Shown: positions 1 through 8,938, counted from the stretch's first letter. The stretch: DNA of 64,000 nt from Ruegeria sp. EL01 (GCF_900313035.1 NZ_OMPS01000001.1:1-64000), one strand, 5' to 3'. Made by a program: numbers and translations. Notes: a model not told the origin generated them from the letters alone.

Positions 1-265
1 CCTCACGACCGCAGGTGATGCCGAAAAAGAACCGCAAGGCCACGATCCGCGTGTTGAAAGTCGAGGGCGTTACCCCGGTATCGGTCATGTGCAGTTGATA
101 GGCGCGCAATTCCTCAGGCGTAGCTGTATCCGGCGGATGCCCGAGAAACGTAACGAAATCCTTGATTGCTCTGATGTGCGACTTCTGAGCTTTGTCGCCC
201 ATCCCCCGGATGCGCATGTCCTCCATCATCCGCGCACGCAGCGGGCTCATCTTCTCCTCTGTCAT
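1..265 (-). CDS. Tyrosine recombinase/integrase, N-terminal fragment (runs off window)
   Basis: About 88 codons are visible and read leftward out of the window without a stop, so the catalytic domain lies outside. The start at 265 is preceded by a GGAGG ribosome-binding site six bases upstream. The protein begins MTEEKMSPLRARMMEDMRIR and continues as a SAM-like helical DNA-binding domain ending in an ALRFFFGITCGRE stretch. This resembles the N-terminal core-binding domain of the tyrosine recombinases that often accompany IS91-family transposases. That link is family knowledge from memory, and the transposase itself is not in view. The fold assignment is fairly sure; mobile-element membership is an inference. 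Confidence 0.7.
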   Translation of the reverse strand, partial: MTEEKMSPLRARMMEDMRIRGMGDKAQKSHIRAIKDFVTFLGHPPDTATPEELRAYQLHMTDTGVTPSTFNTRIVALRFFFGITCGRE

Positions 266-569
266 CGGAACCTCCTGTCATCAGATTGAGAAACCTCAAT
301 CGTCAGACAGGTCAGCGAGACCGCAAAATGCGGGCCTCATGGGATGCGCGCAACATCAGCCAAATGCGCCATTGCCGCGCGAGCGGCTTAGTCCATGGGC
401 GGATGTGCGACTCAATATCATCTAATCTAAATTGCAGATGCCGTGAGCATGACGATTACTTCCAGCCCCACCTGTAACCGGTATGCTGTACAATCTAGGA
501 CAAGATTGCTATTTGGCCCGTTCCTGCAAATCATTGCAAACTTCAGACTAGAAAGGTGGTGTAAACCAC
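266..569. other. Intergenic, possible mobile-element end and rpsU upstream region
   Basis: No gene is seen here. A short hairpin (CCGCA at 321-325, TGCGG at 329-333) lies between the recombinase start and rpsU. The boundary of any insertion element cannot be placed without its other end. Confidence 0.35.
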
Positions 570-770
570 ATGCAGGTTAGTGTTCGCGACAACAATGTCG
601 ATCAGGCCCTTCGGGTTCTTAAGAAAAAGCTCCAGAAGGAAGGCGTTTTCCGAGAAATGAAGCTCAAGCAACATTTCGAGAAGCCGTCCGAGAAAAACGC
701 GCGCCAGAAAGCTGAAGCGGTCCGCCGCGCCAGAAAGCTGGCACGTAAGAAGTTGGAACGCGAAGGATGA
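570..770 (+). CDS. rpsU: 30S ribosomal protein S21
   Basis: A 66-residue, strongly basic protein starting [20 protein letters not shown], the typical S21 sequence. It continues through a Lys/Arg-rich helical region to a C-terminal [13 protein letters not shown] stretch. S21 is a small-subunit protein near the mRNA exit region that helps mRNA base-pair with 16S rRNA. Length matches alphaproteobacterial S21. An AGGTGG ribosome-binding site precedes the ATG by about nine bases. It is a monocistronic gene with its own terminator 28 bases downstream. No anomaly is visible. Confidence 0.97.
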   Translation: MQVSVRDNNVDQALRVLKKKLQKEGVFREMKLKQHFEKPSEKNARQKAEAVRRARKLARKKLEREG

Positions 771-797
771 TGTAATCATTCCTCGACGCTGAAAAGC

Positions 798-828
798 AAC
801 CCCCGTTGTCCGATGGCAGCGGGGTTTT
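798..828 (+). terminator. Rho-independent terminator of rpsU
   Basis: A hairpin formed by aacccccg and cggggtt is followed directly by a T-run (GGGGTTTT). It sits 28 bases after the rpsU stop codon. Confidence 0.75.
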
Positions 829-977
829 GCGTATCAACGGGCTATTTGGGACTGAGAGCGCTATAAATTAGCTTACAGCAGCACGCGTTTTGCATTGCCT
901 AGAGAGCAGACGGTGTTCACGGATGAAGCGCCATCCCACGAAAACATCCACGCTCGCACAATCCTTTCTGCGCAGAG

Positions 978-1631
978 TCAGTCGAAGTAGTGCACCAGCG
1001 GGCGGGCGGCGCGGAAGATCTCAATCATCAGATCGATTGCCTCGTCGTCAAGCAGTAGAGCGTCTGGCAAATCTTTGCGGCATCCCAGGCCAGCCATTTT
1101 CAGATAGGGCGCAGCGGGGTCGTTACTTGCAAAGCCTTCCGGCACAGTACTCAACGCCTTTCGCGTGACAATTCCGTCTGGGAAAGTCCTCTTGAACTCA
1201 GGGTCGTCCAAGATGGTTGTCAAGCCGCTCGGATCATCGATCAAACGCGTTCGCATTCGGGCGAGCGCGGCCTTCGAGGGTTTGAAAAGTGCGGCACCTG
1301 CGTGGCAATTTCCTGGCTCGATGTGGAGATAGTATCCGAAGCTTTCTTCGGGATCACCAGCGTTGGCAAAAACATCCACGTCCGAGCGGTATAGAGCACG
1401 CCCGATGCGGTCTCGTGACTCCTGAAAGGATTTGGTGTAGCTTCGCTTCGGTTTGATCCCCGCCTCAGCCACTAAAGGATCAAAGCGATCAGCATAGTCG
1501 TGCAGTGTCATTGCGATACCAGCGAAATTACGCGAGGCGTCGTCGCGTTCTTCGCGGTGCTGGCCCATCCAGGCTTTGCGGTTGTTCATTCCGAGATTCG
1601 CAAGGAACGCAAATGTTTCTGGCTCTACCAC
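978..1631 (-). CDS. DUF2461 (TIGR02453) family protein
   Basis: 217 residues if translation starts at the GTG at 1631, which has an AGGAG ribosome-binding site eight bases upstream. A longer ATG start at 1691 exists but has no comparable site, and it adds a tail not typical of the family. The N-terminal pattern ETFAFLANLGMNNRKAW, the internal SYTKSFQESRDRIGRALYRSD and the SFGYYLHIEPGN segment match the DUF2461 family from memory. The molecular function of the family is not established. The gene stands alone between rpsU and a tiny basic gene. Confidence 0.8.
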   Translation of the reverse strand: MVEPETFAFLANLGMNNRKAWMGQHREERDDASRNFAGIAMTLHDYADRFDPLVAEAGIKPKRSYTKSFQESRDRIGRALYRSDVDVFANAGDPEESFGYYLHIEPGNCHAGAALFKPSKAALARMRTRLIDDPSGLTTILDDPEFKRTFPDGIVTRKALSTVPEGFASNDPAAPYLKMAGLGCRKDLPDALLLDDEAIDLMIEIFRAARPLVHYFD

Positions 1632-1709
1632 GGGCGCAACTCCTGTTTCGCAGTTGCCAAGATGCCCAATACGGCTATCCCACCAAGTCACTTCAAAATT
1701 GCAGTCGGC

Positions 1710-1859
1710 CTACGCCGATTTATTCTGTGCCTTTTTGCCAGTTTTAATTGGCCTTTCCCCATGTCGTCCGGCAGTGCCGTTGAGCGCTTGATGCCAAGCA
1801 GGCTTCTTGACAGGGTTTGCACCCGGGCGCTTTGCCTTGGGTTTTTTGGATTTAGGCAT
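1710..1859 (-). CDS. Small basic protein of unknown function
   Basis: A 49-residue protein starting MPKSKKPKAKRPGANPVKKP, rich in Lys, Pro and Arg. The ATG at 1859 has a GAGAGG ribosome-binding site nine bases upstream, which favours a real gene over the longer overlapping frames. It lies 78 bases upstream of the DUF2461 gene on the same strand, so the two may be co-transcribed. No domain is recognised. It could be a nucleic-acid-associated peptide, but nothing in the sequence proves that. Confidence 0.45.
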   Translation of the reverse strand: MPKSKKPKAKRPGANPVKKPAWHQALNGTAGRHGERPIKTGKKAQNKSA

Positions 1860-2422
1860 TGGGTGTCCTCTCTTGGTTTCAGGCAGCCATAGAAGGTTTG
1901 AGACCGGATTGATACCACCCAGTTCGGGCGTGGACATGATGTTAAGCAACAGAGATCGACGCAGTTCAATCGTACCTCCATGTGAAAACTCATTAGAGTT
2001 AGTTTCGCCTCAACAACAGAATAGATCATTTCGGAATGCTGCGTCGCGTATGAACGGCAGCAATGGCGGGCCGCGTTGCAGCATGACAGGGTTCGGTCGA
2101 GCGACTGCTATGGGCCGCAAGCGATCAGGGCAGGGCACCTAGTCGCTCAACAATGTTCAGCAAGTGACCTAACGCCGTTAAACCGTTGGTCTGAGAGCCG
2201 TGTCAGCTTTCGGATGTTCACCATGCGTGTCGTAGTCGACAGTCATATTGCTGCATGCTGAGACAAGCTTCATAAGCCAAGATCAGCGTAATCCACCAAA
2301 ATGCACAAAAAAATTTAAGTCTTTGAATTCTTGGGGAGACGCGTCTCATTATTTACGTACTCCGACAGGGTGGTTTCTGCGCCGGAACGGTACTGAGAAT
2401 AATGATTATGTTAAATTTACTT
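1860..2422. other. Intergenic stretch without a recognisable gene
   Basis: Short open frames on both strands lack ribosome-binding sites and protein-like composition. The promoter for the leftward 1859-978 genes presumably lies near 1870-2000. Nothing else is seen. Confidence 0.5.
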
Positions 2423-2507
2423 TGGTGCGGGTGGAGGGACTTGAACCCCCACGCCTTGCGGCGCCAGAACCTAAATCTGGTGCGTCTACCAATTTCGCCA
2501 CACCCGC
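2423..2507 (-). tRNA. tRNA-Leu (anticodon UAG)
   Basis: Read on the minus strand, the acceptor stem GCGGGTG (2507-2501) pairs with CACCCGC, followed by A and an encoded CCA (2425-2423). The anticodon arm CCAGA-TTTAGGT-TCTGG gives anticodon TAG. A long variable arm (CGCC GCAA GGCG) confirms a class II tRNA, and the T-arm contains TTCAAGT. Length is 85 nt including CCA. Confidence 0.96.
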
Positions 2508-3387
2508 AACCAAGCACCGAAGTGCCGGAATGAGGCGCTCAATAGCAAAGCTTGCATCCGAGTGCGAGAGGTAAAATCAGGCTGCCGTCAAGATTGTTGA
2601 AAGTAGCATCCAAGCATGGTTGCGATATTGCAGATACCTAGGGTTTGAACATGCTGATGGGTCGAACGAAGCAAGTGGTGCGAATAATCCGTCCGGCTCT
2701 TGGTCAATTGGGTTTTGTCACTTCGCCCGAATCCGTTTGATCAAGCTCTGCGAACACGCGATTTGCCTTTTTTCAATGTTGTTTTGTGAACTGGTATTAC
2801 AGGCATGCTATGAAGCGCTTGGCAATTCTTGCATACGTTGAGTGCCTGGGTCTATGTCACGTTGAATCTCCGTTTCTAAAGCGCAGGAAAAGTTTCACAA
2901 CGATACTCAATTAGGTCGCTTCAAGATCACCCTATATCCGTATGAGACATATACTAAATTTCTCATTCTCTTTCCATCCCAAAGACACGCCGTTGGCGAC
3001 CCACAGTATCATGAAGGTCAATAGAACATTGTGCGAAGGATAGGCGCACATAATTCAAAACGGATGATTGACGAATAAGCGCAATTTCAGTTTTCTGACC
3101 AGAGCCGAGGAAGCTTTCAGCACCTGATCGAGGCGAAAATACCTCCATCAATGGCTGTCATTCAGAGTGGCGTCATCCCGGACGGCACACTAACACCCGC
3201 AAAGGTTGAGACATTCCTGCGCCGCGACACCACATTTGCGCCACAATTCAAACGCCAAAAGATCTTATTCGCGTCAAAATAACACCGCCTTGAAGGTTCT
3301 TGTTAGAGGCAAGGACTTAAAGAGTCTTCTTCGCCGTTCCGGTACCCGTACGAGTTTTCCGCTCAACTCCACAACAAGGTGTTTGCT
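2508..3387. other. Long intergenic region upstream of the GTPase-kinase locus
   Basis: About 880 bases with no convincing gene on either strand. Open frames of 60-73 codons here have no ribosome-binding site and no family resemblance. The promoter of the rightward operon starting at 3388 should lie near its right end. I see no clear transposase remnant. Confidence 0.5.
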
Positions 3388-3813
3388 GTGACCGATTTGA
3401 ACCACTCTACCACTGCTTCGGAGCAAGACGCTGTCTTCTTCGCTCGTGAAAGCTTTCTCGGAGAGCTCAAGACCCTAAACCGGGATTATCCGAATACGGG
3501 TTTTGGCATCTCCCTACGCACCCACTCTGGCGAGCACTATCTGCTGGCCAATGCGCGCATGCCGTTACCAGCGGCAAAATCCGACGGGTTTCCAACCGGA
3601 CGACGCGTCGCAAGCCTGGAAAACGGCGATCGCTTTAGTTCGATCGAGGTTATGGCTGATTCCCTGGCCTATGAAACCATTTCGCCACGGGCCGAGGCCG
3701 AGATCTTGGGGAATGCGATAGAACTGATTGCCCGTATTGATACATTGACCGGCATCCCTGCCGGTGGTGTTCCACAAGAACCCCAGATCGCTGCAACGGG
3801 AACCGGAGGCTGA
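3388..3813 (+). CDS. Unrecognised small protein, first gene of the dynamin-like GTPase operon
   Basis: 141 residues from a GTG at 3388 (MTDLNHSTT...), chosen because AAGG lies eight bases upstream. A GTG nine bases earlier is the alternative. The sequence is soluble, mixed alpha/beta, with no signal peptide or membrane segment. A segment FGISLRTHSGEHYLLANARM looks like a beta-hairpin and the C-terminal third looks helical. No family is recognised. It ends two bases before the first large GTPase, whose ribosome-binding site (GGAGG) lies inside its last codons. Translation is therefore linked, and the product probably works with the GTPases. Confidence 0.75.
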   Translation: MTDLNHSTTASEQDAVFFARESFLGELKTLNRDYPNTGFGISLRTHSGEHYLLANARMPLPAAKSDGFPTGRRVASLENGDRFSSIEVMADSLAYETISPRAEAEILGNAIELIARIDTLTGIPAGGVPQEPQIAATGTGG

Positions 3814-3815
3814 TA

Positions 3816-5828
3816 ATGGCGCGCAACGACCACCTTTTATCTGTCGGTAACGAAGCGCTGGCGCCTATGACGTCAGCAATGACCTCGCTGACCGCGCAGA
3901 TAGACCAATTGACTGAGGTGGCCGATGCACGGTCCTCGGCGCGGCTGGCCACGCTTAAGACGCGGATGGAGAACTTTACCGCCAGCGTTACGATGGTTGG
4001 TCAGGTCAAGGCCGGAAAATCGTCGATTGTGAACATTCTTGCAGGTCGCCCTGGGCTGCTGCCGTCAGATGTGAACCCGTGGACGTCCGTTGTGACGACC
4101 CTGAACATCAACACGCGCACGCACGGCGATACGAAATCTAAGTTTACATTCTTTGAGCAGGAAGAATGGGACAACCTGATGGTCGGTGGTGGTCGTTTGG
4201 GCGAATTGGCCAATCGGGCCGGTGCCGACGACGAAATGGATGACATTCGTCGCCAAATTGGGGAAATGAAAGCCAAGTCCGAAGAGCGGTTGGGCAAACA
4301 TTTCGATCTGGTTCTGGGCCAGAGCCACCAGTATGAGTATTTCGACGAAGAGCTGATCCAGCGCTACGTCTGCCTCGGTGATGAGGACGATCCTGACATT
4401 GATCCCAAAACAGGGCGCTTTGCTGATGTGACCAAGTCAGCGGAACTGTATATGGACATTCCGCAATACCCGGTCGCACTAAAGCTGTGTGACACACCCG
4501 GCGTAAACGATACCTTCATGGTGCGCGAGCAGATCACGTTGCGCAGTCTCCGCGGATCTGAGGTGTGTATTGTCGTGTTGGCGGCCAGTCAGGCGCTGAC
4601 GACAATGGATATGGCGCTGATGCGGATCATCTCTCAGTTCGAAAACCGTCAAATCATTCTATTCGTGAACCGCATCGATGAATTGTCGGATCCGGTCACT
4701 CAGGTGCCCGAGATCCGTGACAGGATTCAGGACACGCTGAAACAGAACAACATCGACAAGAATGCAAGCGTTGTGTTCGGTAGCGCCTTGTGGGCCGAAG
4801 CTGCCTTAACTGGCAATCCGGATATTCTGACCGAGGAATCCCGCGAGGCCCTGAACACGTTCTACCTGGCAGCGGGCTTTGGCGATCAGGCGGCCTCGCT
4901 CGACAAGATCTGGGCCCTGTCCGGCCTTCCCGATCTGCTGCTTGCCATGAGCGAACGCATCGCCGAGGGTGCAGGCACGCGTCTGCTGGATCGGGTTCGT
5001 CATCGTGCGCGCAACATCGCTAGTCAGATCCGCGCAACAGCTGTTGCTAAAACCCTGTCCAGTGGCGAAGGCGTTGTACGCGATTTGGATGGTGTATCGC
5101 CAGAAGACGCGATCGCAACCGTTTCCGCCGAATACGAAAAGAAAGTTGCAGACCTGACAGTGGCATTGCGTGACAAGATACTGGAGCGGCTGAACTCTGC
5201 CGAAGCCAACTTTGTCAAACGCGCGACGGATTCCCTGATCTCGCATTTGGAGATGAATGGAGAGCAAGGAACCTGGCAGTATGATCCGGCCGGGCTGCGA
5301 ACCCTGCAAAAAGCGGCATATTTCAGTTTTGCGCGATCTATGCGGAAAGACGCAGGTGCGCTGTATTCCGCTGCTGCTGCAGATGTAGAGACACTGTATC
5401 ATAAGCTTCTTGGCAATCATTTGGGTGAATTCAGTATCGAAGCGCCCATTGTCCCTCGTGTTCCGCCGCCACTTGGCATTGGCCGTACCATCGCGCTTGA
5501 TCTTCAGAGCACTTGGTGGCGGCGTTGGTGGCAAAAGCGCAAGGGTTTCGAGGCGTATGCAGCGGACTACACGCGCTTGATTGCATCCGAAGCGAATTCG
5601 ATCACCAAGGATATTGAGGAAAATCAGGTCGCTGCCGTGCTGGAGAATGTTCGGGCAATTCTGGCTGATTTCATGCGCGAGCAAAAAGAAACTCTGCTGA
5701 GCATCTCGGCTTCTGCCGAGAAGGACGGAGGCCAGAATTCTGCGCTAATGGCAGGTTTACAGCAACAGAAGTCTCGGGACGACATCCTGGGCGACATCCT
5801 TAAAGATCTGAGCAACGAAGCGGCATGA
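3816..5828 (+). CDS. Dynamin-like large GTPase, long type (module A)
   Basis: 670 residues. The GTPase domain has a P-loop GQVKAGKS at 62-69, a switch-I region around PWTSVVT at 88-94, G3 DTPG at 226-229 and G4 NRID at 285-288. The KAGKS form and the large insert (about 100-215) between switch I and G3 are typical of bacterial dynamin-like proteins. The remainder is mostly helical, with a Trp/Arg-rich patch LQSTWWRRWWQKRKGF near residue 570 that could insert into or bind membrane. There is no signal peptide, so it is cytoplasmic or peripheral. It is clearly paralogous to the gene at 9005-11047. It overlaps the next GTPase by ATGA, so the two products are likely partners. Membrane remodelling is inferred from the family. 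Confidence 0.88.
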   Translation: MARNDHLLSVGNEALAPMTSAMTSLTAQIDQLTEVADARSSARLATLKTRMENFTASVTMVGQVKAGKSSIVNILAGRPGLLPSDVNPWTSVVTTLNINTRTHGDTKSKFTFFEQEEWDNLMVGGGRLGELANRAGADDEMDDIRRQIGEMKAKSEERLGKHFDLVLGQSHQYEYFDEELIQRYVCLGDEDDPDIDPKTGRFADVTKSAELYMDIPQYPVALKLCDTPGVNDTFMVREQITLRSLRGSEVCIVVLAASQALTTMDMALMRIISQFENRQIILFVNRIDELSDPVTQVPEIRDRIQDTLKQNNIDKNASVVFGSALWAEAALTGNPDILTEESREALNTFYLAAGFGDQAASLDKIWALSGLPDLLLAMSERIAEGAGTRLLDRVRHRARNIASQIRATAVAKTLSSGEGVVRDLDGVSPEDAIATVSAEYEKKVADLTVALRDKILERLNSAEANFVKRATDSLISHLEMNGEQGTWQYDPAGLRTLQKAAYFSFARSMRKDAGALYSAAAADVETLYHKLLGNHLGEFSIEAPIVPRVPPPLGIGRTIALDLQSTWWRRWWQKRKGFEAYAADYTRLIASEANSITKDIEENQVAAVLENVRAILADFMREQKETLLSISASAEKDGGQNSALMAGLQQQKSRDDILGDILKDLSNEAA

Positions 5829-7588
5829 GCGAACAAATGGCAAAAGAATCAACAACCCGCTTCATTTCGCCTAAGGCGTGGGAACGCATCGAGCAATGGT
5901 CTCGTCGCAAGCCGGTCTTCGCTCTGATGGGAGAATTCAGTGCCGGTAAATCGACGCTTATGAACTTTCTGTTGCGAACGCAGACGTTGCCAACGCAAGT
6001 CACCGCAACGCAACTGCCGCCCGTGTGGTTCAGCTGGGGCAATCAATCAGCCTATGTTAAGCGTCAGGACGGCAGCACAGAAGATATTGAACTGGATCAG
6101 CTTGAAGCGGTTGGTGTGAACGACGCGCAGTTCATCCGAATTTTCCTTGAGGCTGATATCCTTGAGGCCGTTGATCTGATCGACACGCCCGGAATTTCGG
6201 ACCCTAAGATATCGACAGATGTCTGGCAGCGCGCTGTTGGGCAGGCCAACGGTGTCTTGTGGTGTACCCATGCCACCCAAGCATGGCGAGAAACCGAGCG
6301 TGCAACGTGGGTCTCGCTGCCCGATCGGCTGCAAAACAACTCTCTGTTGCTGGTCACTCGGGCGGATGCACTGGGACAGAAAGACCGTCAAAAGGTGCTG
6401 CGTCGCGTTAATCGCGAAGCCGGCCATTTGTTCAACCGCTCGATCCTGTTCTCTGCCCGGGACGCGATTACCGCACGGGATAAAACCGGCGATGCCGAGA
6501 TGTGGTCGCGCAGCGGCGGCGGCAAAATGATCGATAGCTTCCTCGAGATTACCGAGCACATCATGGACACCCGTGCGGATCAGTTGGCACGGTACCAGAT
6601 CGACAAAAGCATGTCCGACGCGCCCAAAGTTCAACCTTTGCGCCCGGCATCAAAATCCGCCGAGCTGGAAACGGGTGCAGAAGGTACCTCGCCGTTGAAG
6701 TTGGTGAACCCTCTGACCGATGGCACAGACATTGATCAGGCAGAATCTTCAGTTGTGACCAGCTTCCCGGTGCGCCCTGCTCGGGTGGAGCGGCGCTCTG
6801 ACGATGCGGAACGGACGCGAATTGACTCGGAGGAGGCCGAGCGGCTGCGGGCGGAAATGGTGCCCGAAGCAGAGCCGGTGGCAGGACCTGCCGACAGCAA
6901 CGATGACGAGTTGCGTGCCTTCTTCAAGGATACGTCCAACGGTCCGCTTGATCTGAGCAGCATGTCCGAGTCCAACCGGGATGATGACGATCTCGACCTG
7001 CTTGATGACCCGGACTTTGATGACGACATCGAGGAAGAAACCCTCTTCGACAACGACCCCACCGAAGACGAATTGCAGGTTGAAGAGGCGGATAACTCAG
7101 AAGATCTTCTGGCTTCTCTCAACGAGTCCCTGGCGGACACAACCAAAGTCGAAAGCAAAGAACCGGAACCCGTTGAACCAGCGGAAGATCGCGGCATTGA
7201 AGTCTCGGTCTCTTCCATTACGGCCCTGATGGCTGAGCAATCGAATGACAACGTTGACGATTATGAGCCCGAACCAGAATCCAACGGGTTGATCGAGGTT
7301 GAAAGCGCACCGCAGCCCGTGGATGCCGGTGAGATCAAAGAAACCGCCGCGGGTGAAATGATTGATGTATCCGTCGATTCGATGTTGAGCGCGTCGTCTA
7401 TGTGGCAGGAAATCGTCGGCAGAGAAGACCTTCCTGAAGATGCGGATGGATTGATGAACGTCTTCAAAGCCTTTCTTGCTGAATTTGACCAGATCGCCGT
7501 CGAACACAATGCGCGACAAGTAAAGGAGTCCTTACGTCCAATCCCGACAGCCAGCGAAAACAGTGGCGCAGAATGGCATATGTTGTAA
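5825..7588 (+). CDS. Dynamin-like GTPase, short type with long acidic tail (module A)
   Basis: 587 residues. P-loop GEFSAGKS at 36-43, G3 DTPG at 120-123, and TRAD at 178-181 in place of a canonical NKxD. A striking WCTHATQAWRETERATW segment lies at 146-162. Residues from about 260 to 480 are low-complexity and very rich in Asp/Glu (for example DDDDLDLLDDPDFDDD), presumably disordered. A short predicted helical domain (about 510-575) ends the protein. The GTPase half is paralogous to the gene at 11044-12330, which shares the WCT..T.AWRETER signature, but that paralogue lacks the long acidic segment. The ATGA overlap with the preceding long GTPase implies a heteromeric pair, as in known paired bacterial dynamins. 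Confidence 0.87.
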   Translation: MSEQMAKESTTRFISPKAWERIEQWSRRKPVFALMGEFSAGKSTLMNFLLRTQTLPTQVTATQLPPVWFSWGNQSAYVKRQDGSTEDIELDQLEAVGVNDAQFIRIFLEADILEAVDLIDTPGISDPKISTDVWQRAVGQANGVLWCTHATQAWRETERATWVSLPDRLQNNSLLLVTRADALGQKDRQKVLRRVNREAGHLFNRSILFSARDAITARDKTGDAEMWSRSGGGKMIDSFLEITEHIMDTRADQLARYQIDKSMSDAPKVQPLRPASKSAELETGAEGTSPLKLVNPLTDGTDIDQAESSVVTSFPVRPARVERRSDDAERTRIDSEEAERLRAEMVPEAEPVAGPADSNDDELRAFFKDTSNGPLDLSSMSESNRDDDDLDLLDDPDFDDDIEEETLFDNDPTEDELQVEEADNSEDLLASLNESLADTTKVESKEPEPVEPAEDRGIEVSVSSITALMAEQSNDNVDDYEPEPESNGLIEVESAPQPVDAGEIKETAAGEMIDVSVDSMLSASSMWQEIVGREDLPEDADGLMNVFKAFLAEFDQIAVEHNARQVKESLRPIPTASENSGAEWHML

Positions 7589-7640
7589 TGGAATCCGAAT
7601 CAAGGTAACGGATAATTTGTAATGGAAAACAGATAGTTAT

Positions 7641-8042
7641 ATGTCGATCCAGGCCGCACTTGAATCCGCAATGGACACCATACCCGACTGTATTGCAGGC
7701 GGGTATGTTGACATGGAAACGGGTATGCTTTTGGGAACATGTCTTACTGATCAAGACAGTGCCAATGTCTTGGATGCGCTGGCGGTTGCCGTGGCGAATT
7801 TGTTCCAGGGACGTGGCGTTGCGGCTTTTGAAACGTTGTTACGGCAGGCGGGAACGGAAGACGCGGGAAATCCGGGATTTGGTGAAATCGCAGTGTTTTC
7901 GCAAGACCGGTTGAACATCTTTTTGCGAACCCAAGAATATCCGGATCACGTGGTTTGCTACATCTGTCGGCACAGCGCGAATGTCGGTTTGGCACTAACA
8001 AAGTCACATCTCAGCTTGGGGCCGGTTGCGGCCGCAGTTTGA
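7641..8042 (+). CDS. Roadblock/LC7-like small protein
   Basis: 133 residues starting MSIQAALESAMDTIPDC. The order of a helix, a GGYVDMETGMLLG beta-hairpin, a helix (VLDALAVAVANLFQG) and later strands ending in VVCYICRHSANVGLALTKSH fits the Roadblock/LC7 fold. In bacteria such proteins often regulate small GTPases (MglB acts on MglA). The assignment is by pattern only. It lies 52 bases after the short GTPase of module A and 23 bases before the next gene. A regulator or scaffold for the neighbouring GTPases is a reasonable inference. The ribosome-binding site is weak (GGAAAA). Confidence 0.7.
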   Translation: MSIQAALESAMDTIPDCIAGGYVDMETGMLLGTCLTDQDSANVLDALAVAVANLFQGRGVAAFETLLRQAGTEDAGNPGFGEIAVFSQDRLNIFLRTQEYPDHVVCYICRHSANVGLALTKSHLSLGPVAAAV

Positions 8043-8065
8043 GCGGGACCAGAGGGGGTCACGTC

Positions 8066-8938
8066 ATGATGGATACTGACATACTGGACATGCTCGAAGA
8101 TATCGGGCGGTCGTCGGTGGCAAGATTGTCGCCGGCCGTTTTGGTTTCTGGTGACGCTGCTGCGACCCGCCGCGTGGAAATTCTGCGTGTCATTCGCGGA
8201 ACCGTTCTGCCGCGCCGTCTGGAGTTCACTGCAGCAAATGGCGACTGCCTGGCGATCGAGGTTAACAGCTCGCGGGTCACAGATGTCTTCCAGGTTCGAT
8301 CAGGACCTATTCCTGATTTTGCCACCGAGGCGCGCGAAGATTTGGTTGGCAAACTGGCACAGATTGTTTCGGATATCTCCAGCGCCCCTGCCCCGTTGGA
8401 ATTGGTGTCGCTGAAACCGGATACAGCGCTTGAAGCTGATGACGTCGGCATCACACTCAGCGAAATTGAAGCCGCGTGTGAGCAGATTGAGCTGCCTTCT
8501 GAACCCATTGTGTCGGTTGTGCAGGAAACCGAAGAAGCGCCCGCTACCGTACAATCTGAAGAAGACATTGTCGAGCAGAGGGAAAGCCTGGCTCAGGACT
8601 TTTTTGACGGGGTCCACCGTTTTTCGACCGGGCGTGTTTTGATGGCAAGTGCGGATGGGGAGGCGCTGCGTTTCGAAGGGCAATGCGCGCCTGACGGAAC
8701 AATGCAACCAGATCAAAATTTGCTGGCGCGTTTCGCTGCAGATCTGGCGGGTTGGGACAACGATACAGAGACAGAACTAAACCACCCCCAACTGATCGTG
8801 ATGCGCCCTTCGGGTGGAAAAGGCGCAGGTCTGGCCGTTGTACATGACGGCGAGCAAATTGCAGTTGCTGTGCATGAAGCGCGCAAATTGGGCGCGGTTG
8901 TCAATCTTTGGAGTTCGCTTCTGGAGACGGGAAAATGA
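8066..8938 (+). CDS. Uncharacterised acidic protein between the two GTPase modules
   Basis: 290 residues from the ATG at 8066, which has a strong AGAGGGGG site seven bases upstream. Longer in-frame starts would overlap the previous gene. The N-terminal half (to about 125) is mixed alpha/beta. It is followed by a Glu-rich linker (about 140-185) and a C-terminal alpha/beta domain ending GLAVVHDGEQIAVAVHEARK and a helix. That C-terminal part may be another Roadblock-like fold, but the evidence is thin. There is no signal peptide or membrane segment. It follows the Roadblock-like gene by 23 bases. A 66-base AT-rich gap separates it from module B and could hold a promoter. Confidence 0.78.
   Translation: MMDTDILDMLEDIGRSSVARLSPAVLVSGDAAATRRVEILRVIRGTVLPRRLEFTAANGDCLAIEVNSSRVTDVFQVRSGPIPDFATEAREDLVGKLAQIVSDISSAPAPLELVSLKPDTALEADDVGITLSEIEAACEQIELPSEPIVSVVQETEEAPATVQSEEDIVEQRESLAQDFFDGVHRFSTGRVLMASADGEALRFEGQCAPDGTMQPDQNLLARFAADLAGWDNDTETELNHPQLIVMRPSGGKGAGLAVVHDGEQIAVAVHEARKLGAVVNLWSSLLETGK

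Noticed and set aside
1688-2029. 113-codon minus-strand frame overlapping the small basic gene
   Set aside because: Poor ribosome-binding site and unnatural composition; the 49-residue frame inside the region has a better start.
2248-2574. Open frame on the + strand containing a VEGLEPPRLAAPEPKSG-type segment
   Set aside because: It is the complement of tRNA-Leu; this kind of peptide is a common mis-annotation of tRNA genes.
2963-3151. 62-codon minus-strand frame in the gap before the GTPase locus
   Set aside because: No ribosome-binding site and no recognisable motif; could not be linked to a decayed gene.
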